This document shows, piece after piece, positions 55,328-63,486 of a stretch of DNA of 64,000 nt. The position numbers and the translations under genes were made by a program. This DNA is from Piscinibacter sp. (GTDB taxonomy: Bacteria; Pseudomonadota; Gammaproteobacteria; Burkholderiales; Burkholderiaceae_C). The notes beneath the pieces are model-generated. The model ran no database searches. It was not told where the DNA came from and worked only from the letters and a program-made list of their open reading frames with translations. Where the stretch lies: contig JAHBZL010000029.1 of the NCBI GenBank assembly GCA_019635485.1, forward strand, positions 1-64,000. The letters run 5' to 3'. Every line of letters begins with the position of its first letter. Positions within the stretch are counted from its first letter, which is position 1.

Positions 55328-58300
55328 CGGCAGCCGATCGCAGGCGCGTTCGCCCCGCCGCCGGCCGTGCACGACGCCGGCCGCGCCGCCGAGTCGATGT
55401 TGTCGACCGCCGGCGCCGCCAGGCCCGTCTCGAACACCAGCCCGCGCGACAGCTGCTTGCGGATGTTCTCCTTGCCGAAGCCGGCGGCCAGCGCCTCCGC
55501 CATGGCCCGGCGGAACGGCTCCTGCGCGTCGCTCACGCCCTGCAGGTAGCGCGTGAAGCGCACGTCCTCGAACGCGCCCTGCTCCACGGTCAGGATGCGC
55601 ACCGTCAGGCCCTGGCCATCGGAGCCGACCACCAGCGGCGAGACCGCGTAGTTGGCCGCATCCGCGCCGCCGAGCACGATGCCCGAGACGCTGACCGGCT
55701 TGCCGAGGCCCGGGTCGGGCGAGGACACGGCACCGACCGCGCCGCTCGCATCGAGCACCACGCTGTCGCCGGCGAGCACGCCGGGCAGCGCCGCGCCGTC
55801 GGTGTCGAGCTCGACCACCGTCGTGCCGTCGACGACCCGGTTGACCGCGCGGATGCCGGTGGCCTGCAGCGTCAGCGCACTGATGTTGACGGTCGCGTTG
55901 CTGGCGTCGGTCAGGCTGTAGTTCACCGCGTCGGCGCCGGCCAGCGTGACGCCGCTGATCGCCACCGGCTTCGCCGTGCCGACGTTCTTGTCCGCCATGG
56001 TGCCCGTAGCCCCGGCGGTGGACAGCGTCAATGCGTCGCCGGCGATCGCACCGGCCAGCGTGGCCGTCGAGCCGTCCAGCGCGACGGCCGTCGTGCCGTC
56101 GTAGGCCCGGTCCACCGCGGTGATGCCGGTGGAGGTGATCGCCAGCGTCGTGATCGTCACGGTCGGCGCGGCGGCCGGCGTCGCGAGGTAGTTGCCGCCG
56201 TCCGCGCCGCCCAGCGTCACCGTGCCGGTGACCGGCTTGGCGACGCCGACGTTCTTGTCCGCCATCGTGCCGGTCCCGCCGGCCAGCGTGACCGTGTCGC
56301 CGGCCAGCACGCCGGTCAGCGCGGCGGCCGCGGTGTTCAGCGCCACCACCGTGGTGCCGTCGTAGACGCGGTCGACCGCGGTGACACCGCTGGCCGAGAT
56401 CGGCCGCGGCGTGATGTTCACGGTCGGGTTGCTCGCGTCGGCGACGGTGTAGTTGCCGGCGTCCGTGCCCACCAGGGCCAGCCCGGTGACCGCCACCGCC
56501 TTGCCGGCTCCGACGTTCTTGTTGACCATGGCGCCGGTGGCGCCGGTGGTCGAGAGCGTCACCGTGTCGCCGGCGACCACGTTGTTGAGCGTCGCACCGG
56601 TGGTGTTCAGGCCGACCGCGGTGGTCGCGTCGTAGACGCGGTCGACCCCGGTGATGCCGGTGCTGGTCAGCGCGCGCGGCGTGACCGACGAGAGTGCGAT
56701 GCCCGGCCCGGCGGCCCGGTTGAAGCCGCCGAACGCGAGGCCGTAGTACTGCTCGCCGCCGCTGCCGGTAGCGACGACGTTCGTGCTGGCGGCGACCGCG
56801 TAGGCCTTGTCGGTGCCGACGTTCTTGTCGGCAAACGTGCCGTCGGCCGTCACGGTGTAGCCGCCCAGCGCGAGCGTGGGCCCGAGCGCCGTGGCCGGCG
56901 ACGTGGTCGTCCCGCCCGCCGCGGTGCCGGTCTGCGTGTACGTGAACGCGGTGCTGCCGTCGTAGACCTTGGTGACCGGCGCCTGGTCGGCCGGCGCCGT
57001 GGTGATGGCGCCGGTGGCGTTGGTGACGTAGACGTTGCCGGCCGCCGGCGTCGCGCCGGTCCAGCCGGCGAGCAGCACGTGGTTGATGTCGGCCGCGCCG
57101 GCGCCGAGCGCGACGGCGCCCAGGTCGTCCAGCGCGGCGTTGCTGGAACGGATGAAGAAGCGCCCGCCGGCGCCGGTCAGCAGCGCATTGCCGGTGTCGC
57201 TGGCGTCGATGAACCCCGCGCTCGTCAGGTCGATCAGCGTGCCGGTGGTGTTGATGCCGGCGGTGCCGAGCGTCAGCGTACCGCCGACCACGTTGACCCG
57301 CACGTCGCCGGCGCCGCGGCCGGTGAGGGTCAGCGGGCCCTGGGCGCCGAGGCTGATGCTGCCGGTCGTCGCGAAGTCCACCGGGCCGAAGAACTGGTTG
57401 GCCGTGTTGTCGAGCACCGCCGGCACGCCGCCGACGGTGATGATCTGCGTGTCGGCCGAGACGCTCAGTGCACCGCCGGCGCCGGCCACCTGCGCCAGGC
57501 CGCCGCCCGCGGCGGTCAGCGTCAGGTCGCCGAACACGGTGCCCTGCACGTTCATCGGCGTGCCCGCGGCGTTGTCGACCCGCACGTTCGCATTGCCGAC
57601 TTCCAGCGCGAGCAGCCCGATGCGGTTGTTCGCGCTCGTCAGGCTCAGGTCCATGCTGCCTTCGTTGATGAAGAAGGTGCTGACCTGGTTCGCCACCAGC
57701 CCGCCGGTGGTCGCCTCCGTCACGAAGCCGGACGAGGTGATCGACACCTGCCCGGCCGTGATGATGTTGTTGATGCCGATCGAGCTGCTCGCCAGCGACA
57801 CCGAGTTCAGCGACTGCAGCGGCGCGTTGATGCTGATCGAGTCGCTGAAGCCGTTGGCCGTGTCCGCCACCAGCGAGCTGTTGTTCAGCGTCACCGCGGA
57901 ACCGATCGAGATCGACTCGGCGTTCAGCGTCAGCGTCGTGGCCGCGCCGCCGGCCGCGACCGTCAGCGGCGCGGTCACGCTGATCTGGAACGTGGCCTGC
58001 AGCAGCACGTCGTTGGTGGCCAGCAGCGTCGCGACACGGTTGGCCGTGATCTGGCTCGCGAAGTTGCCCTGCGGGTCGGCGAACAGCACGTTGGCGACCA
58101 GGTCGTCGCCGGTGACGCCGTCGCCGTTCACGTCGGCCTGCGTGCCGACGATCAGCGTGCTCGGGTCCAGCAGCAGCGTGCCGCGCTCGCCGGCCGGCGC
58201 ACTCAGGTCGGCTTCGCCGAGAAAGTTCAGCGTCTGCTTGCCGGAGACCTCGGCGAAGCCGCCGTCGCCGCCCTCCGCCCCGCCGCGGGCAGACACCCGG

Positions 58301-59400
58301 CCCTGGAAGGTCGTTGCCTGGTCGGACCAGACGATCGCCGTGCCGCCGTCGCCGCGGCTGCCCGCGCTGACATCGATCGAGGCCTGCGGCCCGATCACCG
58401 TGACCTGCGCATTCGGCTCCGGCCCGCGGCCCTGCAGGTTGCCGCCCACCAGCACCGTGCCGCCGCCGATGTCGCCGGAGGCATCGATCGTCGCGCTGCC
58501 CAGCAGGCCGACGCGCTCGCCGAGAACCGACACCGCGCCGCCGCTCAGGCCCGCGCCGCCCGACGCGTCGAGCGTGCCGTCCACCTGCACGACACCGGAC
58601 GGCCCGCCGGACAGCAGGATCACGCCGTTACGCTGCTCAATGCTGCGCGCGCGCACCACGCCGCCGACTTGCATCACCGTGTTCAGCGCCGCGTCGGTGG
58701 CGGCTGCCTGAAGGGCCACGAGGCCGCCGTCGGCCGTGATGCTGCCGCTGTTCTCGAGCTTCGCCGCCACCGCGGCCGTGGGCACGCGGATCGACAGCAG
58801 GCCGGAGCCGGTCGGGTCGATCTCGACCGCGCTGCCGGCCGCGAGCGCCGCGGTACCGCCCGGCGCCACGATGCTGCCCGCGTTGCTGACCTGCGGCGCC
58901 GCCAGCACGACGTAGCCGCCGGGTGCGGCCTGCAGGCTGCCTTCGTTGCGCACCACGCCGCCGCTGCCGGACAGGCGCAGGTTGCCGGCCAGGAACTGGC
59001 CGACGTCGGCGTTCAGCGTCGTGGCCACCAGGGCGCCGACATTGACCTGCGACCCCGGCGCGAACAGCACGCCGTTCGGGTTCTGCAGGTAGACGTGGCC
59101 GTTGGCCGTCAGGCTGCCGAAGATCGCGCTCGGGTCGCCGCCGATCACCCGGTTCAGCGCCACCGAATCGCTGCCCGGCTGCACGAAGCGCACCGAATTG
59201 CCCGCGCCGATCGAGAAGCTCTGCCAGTCCGCCACCATCCGGGCACTGTTCTGCTGCACGACCATCGCCGTGCCGTTGCTGCTGATGCTGCCGCTGCCCT
59301 GCGTGACGACACCCCCCGTCGGCAGCGCCGCGGTCTGCGCGACGGCGGCGGCGGCGGCCCACGCCAGCGGCGTGACCAGGAAGACCTTGTTCCGTTTCAT
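55324..59400 (-). CDS. Two-partner secretion exoprotein (TpsA, filamentous haemagglutinin-like)
   Basis: A 1358-residue secreted protein. A Sec signal (1-~25) precedes the TPS domain, with VYLQNPNGVLF (NPNG at 107-110) typical of FHA/HMW1. A beta-helix middle follows (Gly/Ala-rich, ~130-800) and five YDG repeats (~810-1265). The tail has the only two cysteines in the protein, Cys1344 and Cys1357, 12 residues apart. At least 11 N-X-S/T sequons occur, many in the YDG repeats. The C-terminal Cys pair recalls the HMW1 surface anchor. It is exported by TpsB directly upstream. Confidence 0.92.
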   Translation of the reverse strand: MKRNKVFLVTPLAWAAAAAVAQTAALPTGGVVTQGSGSISSNGTAMVVQQNSARMVADWQSFSIGAGNSVRFVQPGSDSVALNRVIGGDPSAIFGSLTANGHVYLQNPNGVLFAPGSQVNVGALVATTLNADVGQFLAGNLRLSGSGGVVRNEGSLQAAPGGYVVLAAPQVSNAGSIVAPGGTAALAAGSAVEIDPTGSGLLSIRVPTAAVAAKLENSGSITADGGLVALQAAATDAALNTVMQVGGVVRARSIEQRNGVILLSGGPSGVVQVDGTLDASGGAGLSGGAVSVLGERVGLLGSATIDASGDIGGGTVLVGGNLQGRGPEPNAQVTVIGPQASIDVSAGSRGDGGTAIVWSDQATTFQGRVSARGGAEGGDGGFAEVSGKQTLNFLGEADLSAPAGERGTLLLDPSTLIVGTQADVNGDGVTGDDLVANVLFADPQGNFASQITANRVATLLATNDVLLQATFQISVTAPLTVAAGGAATTLTLNAESISIGSAVTLNNSSLVADTANGFSDSISINAPLQSLNSVSLASSSIGINNIITAGQVSITSSGFVTEATTGGLVANQVSTFFINEGSMDLSLTSANNRIGLLALEVGNANVRVDNAAGTPMNVQGTVFGDLTLTAAGGGLAQVAGAGGALSVSADTQIITVGGVPAVLDNTANQFFGPVDFATTGSISLGAQGPLTLTGRGAGDVRVNVVGGTLTLGTAGINTTGTLIDLTSAGFIDASDTGNALLTGAGGRFFIRSSNAALDDLGAVALGAGAADINHVLLAGWTGATPAAGNVYVTNATGAITTAPADQAPVTKVYDGSTAFTYTQTGTAAGGTTTSPATALGPTLALGGYTVTADGTFADKNVGTDKAYAVAASTNVVATGSGGEQYYGLAFGGFNRAAGPGIALSSVTPRALTSTGITGVDRVYDATTAVGLNTTGATLNNVVAGDTVTLSTTGATGAMVNKNVGAGKAVAVTGLALVGTDAGNYTVADASNPTVNITPRPISASGVTAVDRVYDGTTVVALNTAAAALTGVLAGDTVTLAGGTGTMADKNVGVAKPVTGTVTLGGADGGNYLATPAAAPTVTITTLAITSTGITAVDRAYDGTTAVALDGSTATLAGAIAGDALTLSTAGATGTMADKNVGTAKPVAISGVTLAGADAVNYSLTDASNATVNISALTLQATGIRAVNRVVDGTTVVELDTDGAALPGVLAGDSVVLDASGAVGAVSSPDPGLGKPVSVSGIVLGGADAANYAVSPLVVGSDGQGLTVRILTVEQGAFEDVRFTRYLQGVSDAQEPFRRAMAEALAAGFGKENIRKQLSRGLVFETGLAAPAVDNIDSAARPASCTAGGGANAPAIGCR
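55610..56985 (-). repeat. Five YDG/MBG-type tandem repeats within TpsA
   Basis: Units of about 87-90 residues each begin with a VYDG-type motif: KVYDGSTAF, RVYDATTAV, RVYDGTTVV, RAYDGTTAV and the degenerate RVVDGTTVV. They share AGDTVTLS, DKNVG and GNYTV/NYSLTDA segments. The DNA repeats are diverged, so they are old rather than a recent expansion. YDG/MBG repeats are extracellular stalk modules in adhesins. Confidence 0.8.
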
Positions 59401-59414
59401 CCGATGCTCCCCGA

Positions 59415-61136
59415 TCAGAACTGCTGGCTCAGCTGGAAGTAAGCCCGCGCGCGCGAGTCGTCGCTCTGCGCCTTCGTGTTGCCGCGCACCGCGACGTAGC
59501 CCTTGACGATCAGGCCGGTCGCGTTGCCGTAGGTCAGGCCCACCCCATGGCCGAACAGCTTGCGCGTGTTCTCGACGTCGCTGGGCAGAGGGTCGACGTG
59601 CTGGCGCCCCCAGCCGTAGTCACCGAACACACCGAGGATCCAGTCGCCCGGCAACGCCTCGATCGCCAGCGGCTTGCGGTACTCCCAGCCGACGATCAGG
59701 CCCGAGTCGCTCGGCGTCTCCGGGGCCGGGTAGGCCCGCACGCCGCTCGGCCCGCCGAGGCTGAACTTCTCGGAGCTGTCCAGGTTCTTGCTGGCGATCT
59801 GGGCCGCCGCGTTGAAGTACAGGTAGTCCTTGTTCGGCAGCACCTGCAGCCGCGAGCCCGTCAGCGCGAGCTTCCCGTAGCTGCCGGCGGACTGGTAGGT
59901 CTGCTGGTCCAGCACCTGTTCGTCGGGCGTGTCGAGCTCGAGCTTGCCGCCCACCAACGTCGCGGTGTAGTTGCTGATGCCGCCGCCGCCCAGCGTGTCG
60001 CGGAAGTCGCCCACCACGCCGAGCGTCACGTAGCTGGTCACGCCCTTCTTGATCTTCAGCGGGTAGGTGTTCACGCGGTCGTCGAACTTGCGCACGTCCG
60101 CGCTGCCGACGAAGAACAGGTTCGCGTTGCGCGAGCGGATCTGCGGGTGCAGCAGCTGGAAGGACAGCGCCGAGGCCGTGCCGTCGGCATCCAGCGGCTC
60201 GAGCTCGTCGCCGAGCCGGTACTTCAGAAAGCTCGCCGCCAGCCCGAACTTGGTGCCGCGCTCGTTGATCGGCGTGAGCCATGCGGCGCGCACGAACGCG
60301 GAGCCGGCATTGGTGGAGGCCTGCCCGCGCAGCGAGAACACGTCCCCGCGGCCGGCCAGGTTGAACCATTCGCCGCTCGCGAACACGCGGTAGCGGCCGG
60401 TGAAGATCGAGCCGCCGTTGTCCGCCTCCAGCGAATAGGCACTGCCCTTGGCGGCCGCGACCTTGATCGTCAGGTCGGCCTGGCCGACCTTGTCGCCCGG
60501 CGTCAGCGACGAGCTGATCGTGATGCCGCGCAGGTCGCCGAGCGTGAACAGCGCGCGCTCGATCAGCTCGCGTTCGGCGACCGGGTTGCCGCGCAGCAGC
60601 GCAATGATGCGGTCCATGAACTCGGGCGCCACCTTGACGCCCGGTTCGGACTCGATCTTCACCGCGCCGAGCCGGCCGATCAGCACCTGCAGCGTGACCG
60701 TGCCGTCGACGAGCTGCTGCTCCGGCACGTAGACCTGCGCGAGGAAGAAACCCTGGCGCTGCAGCGCGACCTCGACGTCCTTGGCGGCGTCCTCCAGGTC
60801 GAGCAGCGTCTTCGCGGCGCCGGTGTATTTCTGGAGCATCGGCAGCAGCGGCGCGGCGCGCTGCGCATCGATGCCGGCGATGCGGAAGGCCTTGACCGCG
60901 ACCGTCGGCCCGCCCGTCGTCGGGGCGGACACCGCGCGCGGCAGCACGAGTTCGGCCGGTGGCTTGCCGAGCACCGGCGCCGCCGGCGTCGACGGCTGGG
61001 CCTGCTGCAGCAGCGAGCCGGCGCTCGGCGCGTTGGGCGGCACCTGCTGCGCCAGCGCGGCGCCGGGCAACAGGCACAGGGCCAGGGCACGACGGAGGCC
61101 GGCCAGGCGGCGGGAATCAGCGGAATCGTCGGTCAC
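59415..61136 (-). CDS. TpsB outer-membrane transporter (ShlB/FhaC/HecB family)
   Basis: A 573-residue Omp85-type pore that secretes TpsA. A signal peptide (RRALALCLLPGAALA) precedes a Pro-rich linker, two POTRA domains (AVKAFRIAGIDAQRA..., GRLGAVKIESEPGVK) and a 16-strand barrel with the conserved FSLGGPSGVRAYP (VRGY/F-like motif) and C-terminal Phe. I use the GTG at 61136, because the ATG at 61211 lies upstream of the predicted promoter and would bury the signal peptide. tpsA follows 14 bases later with GGGGAG as ribosome-binding site. Confidence 0.9.
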   Translation of the reverse strand: MTDDSADSRRLAGLRRALALCLLPGAALAQQVPPNAPSAGSLLQQAQPSTPAAPVLGKPPAELVLPRAVSAPTTGGPTVAVKAFRIAGIDAQRAAPLLPMLQKYTGAAKTLLDLEDAAKDVEVALQRQGFFLAQVYVPEQQLVDGTVTLQVLIGRLGAVKIESEPGVKVAPEFMDRIIALLRGNPVAERELIERALFTLGDLRGITISSSLTPGDKVGQADLTIKVAAAKGSAYSLEADNGGSIFTGRYRVFASGEWFNLAGRGDVFSLRGQASTNAGSAFVRAAWLTPINERGTKFGLAASFLKYRLGDELEPLDADGTASALSFQLLHPQIRSRNANLFFVGSADVRKFDDRVNTYPLKIKKGVTSYVTLGVVGDFRDTLGGGGISNYTATLVGGKLELDTPDEQVLDQQTYQSAGSYGKLALTGSRLQVLPNKDYLYFNAAAQIASKNLDSSEKFSLGGPSGVRAYPAPETPSDSGLIVGWEYRKPLAIEALPGDWILGVFGDYGWGRQHVDPLPSDVENTRKLFGHGVGLTYGNATGLIVKGYVAVRGNTKAQSDDSRARAYFQLSQQF

Positions 61137-61178
61137 AGGGCCACCTGCCTTCGCGGTCGTCCAGGGAAAATCCGGTCG

Positions 61179-61207
61179 ACCATACGAAGCAGGCCGGGTG
61201 GTGTCAA
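61179..61207 (-). promoter_or_regulatory. Promoter of the TPS-caspase-glycosyltransferase operon
   Basis: On the minus strand, a perfect -35 TTGACA (61202-61207), a 17-base spacer and a -10 TATGGT (61179-61184). Predicted transcription starts near 61172, upstream of the tpsB GTG at 61136. It is among the best sigma70 matches in the window and the only one seen for the four-gene unit. Confidence 0.65.
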
Positions 61208-61247
61208 TCACCCTGTTCTGCGGTGCAGCAACTGCGCCACGCGGGGT

Positions 61248-61727
61248 TCACACGCGTGCGGAGCGCCCCCAGGCCACCTTCAGCAGCAGTTCGACCAGCA
61301 GCGCGCGCTCCGCTGGCGAGAGGGCGCGCAGCGACGCCTGCTCCATCGTCGCGGCGGTCTTCTCGGCACGCTGCACCAGGTCGCGGCCGGCGCGGGTGAG
61401 GTGGATCAGCATCGCACGCCGGTCGCGCGTGCTGCGCACGCGCTCGACCCAGCCGGCCTCCACCAGCCGGTCGATCGTGATCGCCATGTTGGGGGCCGAC
61501 ACGTCCAGCGCCTCGCCGAGCTGCTTCTGGTTGACCTCCGGGTTGGCGGCGACCAGCACGAGCACCGAGTAGTCCAGCACCTTCAGCCCGAGCGGCCCGA
61601 GATGGCGCGCGAACACCTTGCGCAGTTCGAGCGCGGCGCGGCTGGCCGCATAGCCGACCAGGGTGGTGAGGCGCGACTGGTCCAGGCCGGCCGGCGCCTC
61701 GGGCGGAGCCGGAACGGGGGACTTCAT
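61248..61727 (-). CDS. MarR family transcriptional regulator
   Basis: A 159-residue winged-helix regulator. The DNA-binding part is VNQKQLGEALDVSAPNMAITIDRL, given here up to LGEALDVSAPNMAITIDRLV, and the wing contains RVRSTRDRRAMLIHLT. Its start overlaps the acyl-CoA dehydrogenase stop as ATGA, so it is made together with that enzyme and may sense its substrate. It lies just upstream of the TPS operon promoter and could also affect it; that is inference. Confidence 0.92.
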   Translation of the reverse strand: MKSPVPAPPEAPAGLDQSRLTTLVGYAASRAALELRKVFARHLGPLGLKVLDYSVLVLVAANPEVNQKQLGEALDVSAPNMAITIDRLVEAGWVERVRSTRDRRAMLIHLTRAGRDLVQRAEKTAATMEQASLRALSPAERALLVELLLKVAWGRSARV

Positions 61728-63475
61728 GCGCCAGCCGCCGCGTCGATCGGCGCGTAGGTTGCCCAGCCGGCGCGCGCCTGCGCGATGGCGTGCTCGAACT
61801 CCGGCCGCAAGTGCGCGAAGCAGTGCGTGGCACCGTCGCACTTCGCGCGGTGGAAGGCGTCGCCGCGTGCCGCGTGCGGCGCCGAGACGGCATCGAAGCG
61901 CGCCCAGGCGAGCGCGACCAGCGCGAGGCCGGTGGCGCGCAGCAGGTCGTCGGCGACGCGGTAGGGCAGCTCGGCGTCGTCGCGGGCGGCCGCGACGACG
62001 TCCTGCGCCAGCACATCGAGCCGCTGCAGCAGCTCGCGCGCCGCCGGCGCATGGCGCGCATCGGCTGGCAGGGCCGCGGCCTGGCGCCGCAGCAGCGCGC
62101 CGAAGCGCTCGCCGCCGTCGGCGACCAGCTTGCGCACCACCAGGTCGATCGCCTGGATCTGGTTCGTGCCCTCGTAGACCATCGCGATGCGCACGTCGCG
62201 CACGCACTGCTCGACACCCCAGTCGTGCACGTAGCCGTGCCCGCCGAAGACCTGCAGCGCGTCGTTCGCCAGCGCGAAGCCGTTGTCGGTCAGGAAGGCC
62301 TTCAGCACCGGCGTCAGCAGGGCCGCGTCGTCCTGCGCGGCGCGGCGCAGCGCCGCATCCTCGGCGTGTTCGGCCACGTCGAGCAGGTGTGCGGTCTCGT
62401 AGGCCACAGCGCGGCCACCCTCGACCAGCACGCGCTGGCGCAGCAGGGTGCGCCGCACCGCCGGGTGCAGCACGATCGGGTCGGCCGCCGCCGGCGCCGC
62501 GCCGCGCTGCGGGGCGCGCGACTGCACGCGTTCGTGCGCATAGCGCAGCGCGTTGCGGTGCGCGTTGTCGGCCGCGCCCAGGCCCTGCAGCGCGACGTGC
62601 AGGCGTGCCGCGTTCATCATCGCGAACATCGCCGCCAGACCGCGGTTCGGCTCGCCGACCAGCCAGCCGGTGGCGCCCTCGAAGGCCATCACGCAGGTCG
62701 CGCTGCCCTTGATGCCCATCTTCTTCTCGATGCCGTCGCAGCGCAGCGCGTTGCGCGCACCGTCCGGCAGCAGCTTGGGGGCGAGGAACAGCGAGATCCC
62801 CTTCGTGCCCGAGGGCGCGTCGGGCAGGCGCGCCAGCACGAGGTGCACGATGTTGTCGGTCAGGTCGTGCTCGCCGCCGGAGATGAAGATCTTTTGGCCA
62901 GTCAGGCGCACGCTGCCGTCGGCCTGCGGCTCGGCACGCGTGCGCAGCAGCCCGAGGTCGGAGCCGGCCTGCGCCTCGGTCAGGCACATCGTCGAGAGCC
63001 ACTCGCCGCTGACCACCCGGCCGAGGTAACGCTGCTGCAGTTCGGGCGACGCGTGGCGGTGCAGGCACTCGTAGGCGCCGTGCAGCAGCCCGGGGTACAT
63101 GGTCCAGGCGTGGTTGGCCGCCGACAGCATCTCGTACAACGCGGCGTTCAGCACCTGCGGCAGGCCCTGGCCACCGACCGCCGGGTCGCAGGCCAGCGCC
63201 GGCCAGCCCGCCGCGACGAAAGCCTGGTAGGCGTCGCGAAAGCCGCGTGGCGTGCTGACGCGGCCGTCCTGCCAGCGGCAGCCCTCCAGGTCGCCCGGCG
63301 CGTTCAGCGGTGCGACGACGCCGGTGGCGAAACGGCCGGCTTCCTCCAGCACCTGCGCGGCGGTCGGCGCGTCCAGTTCGGCGAACGGCGGCAGCGCCGC
63401 CCAGTGCGCGGGCAGGTCGAGCAGGTCCTCGATCACGTAGCGCATCTCGCGCAGCGGCGCCTCGTACTGCCACAT
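61724..63475 (-). CDS. Acyl-CoA dehydrogenase (long, DmdC-like)
   Basis: A 583-residue flavoprotein, longer than classic ~380-residue dehydrogenases. GEWLSTMCLTEAQAGSDLG binds FAD and substrate, and the catalytic base Glu is in RIAMVYEGTNQIQAIDLV. An extra C-terminal domain (~450-583) is typical of the DmdC/3-methylmercaptopropionyl-CoA and related long acyl-CoA dehydrogenases. The substrate is undefined. It is flanked by a MarR regulator downstream and a LivF-type ATPase upstream. Confidence 0.9.
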   Translation of the reverse strand: MWQYEAPLREMRYVIEDLLDLPAHWAALPPFAELDAPTAAQVLEEAGRFATGVVAPLNAPGDLEGCRWQDGRVSTPRGFRDAYQAFVAAGWPALACDPAVGGQGLPQVLNAALYEMLSAANHAWTMYPGLLHGAYECLHRHASPELQQRYLGRVVSGEWLSTMCLTEAQAGSDLGLLRTRAEPQADGSVRLTGQKIFISGGEHDLTDNIVHLVLARLPDAPSGTKGISLFLAPKLLPDGARNALRCDGIEKKMGIKGSATCVMAFEGATGWLVGEPNRGLAAMFAMMNAARLHVALQGLGAADNAHRNALRYAHERVQSRAPQRGAAPAAADPIVLHPAVRRTLLRQRVLVEGGRAVAYETAHLLDVAEHAEDAALRRAAQDDAALLTPVLKAFLTDNGFALANDALQVFGGHGYVHDWGVEQCVRDVRIAMVYEGTNQIQAIDLVVRKLVADGGERFGALLRRQAAALPADARHAPAARELLQRLDVLAQDVVAAARDDAELPYRVADDLLRATGLALVALAWARFDAVSAPHAARGDAFHRAKCDGATHCFAHLRPEFEHAIAQARAGWATYAPIDAAAGA

Positions 63476-63486
63476 CGCCGTACTCC

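Noticed and set aside
54940-59442. A 1500-residue open frame on the plus strand
   Set aside because: It lies antisense to TpsA and the caspase gene. High GC and the Gly/Ala/Val-rich TpsA codons leave few stops in the opposite frame. Its translation is Arg/Ala/His-rich with no domain.
59415-61211. Start of TpsB at the ATG at 61211
   Set aside because: The ATG lies upstream of the predicted -10 and overlaps the -35 region, and the signal peptide would then begin ~35 residues into the protein. The GTG at 61136 fits both.
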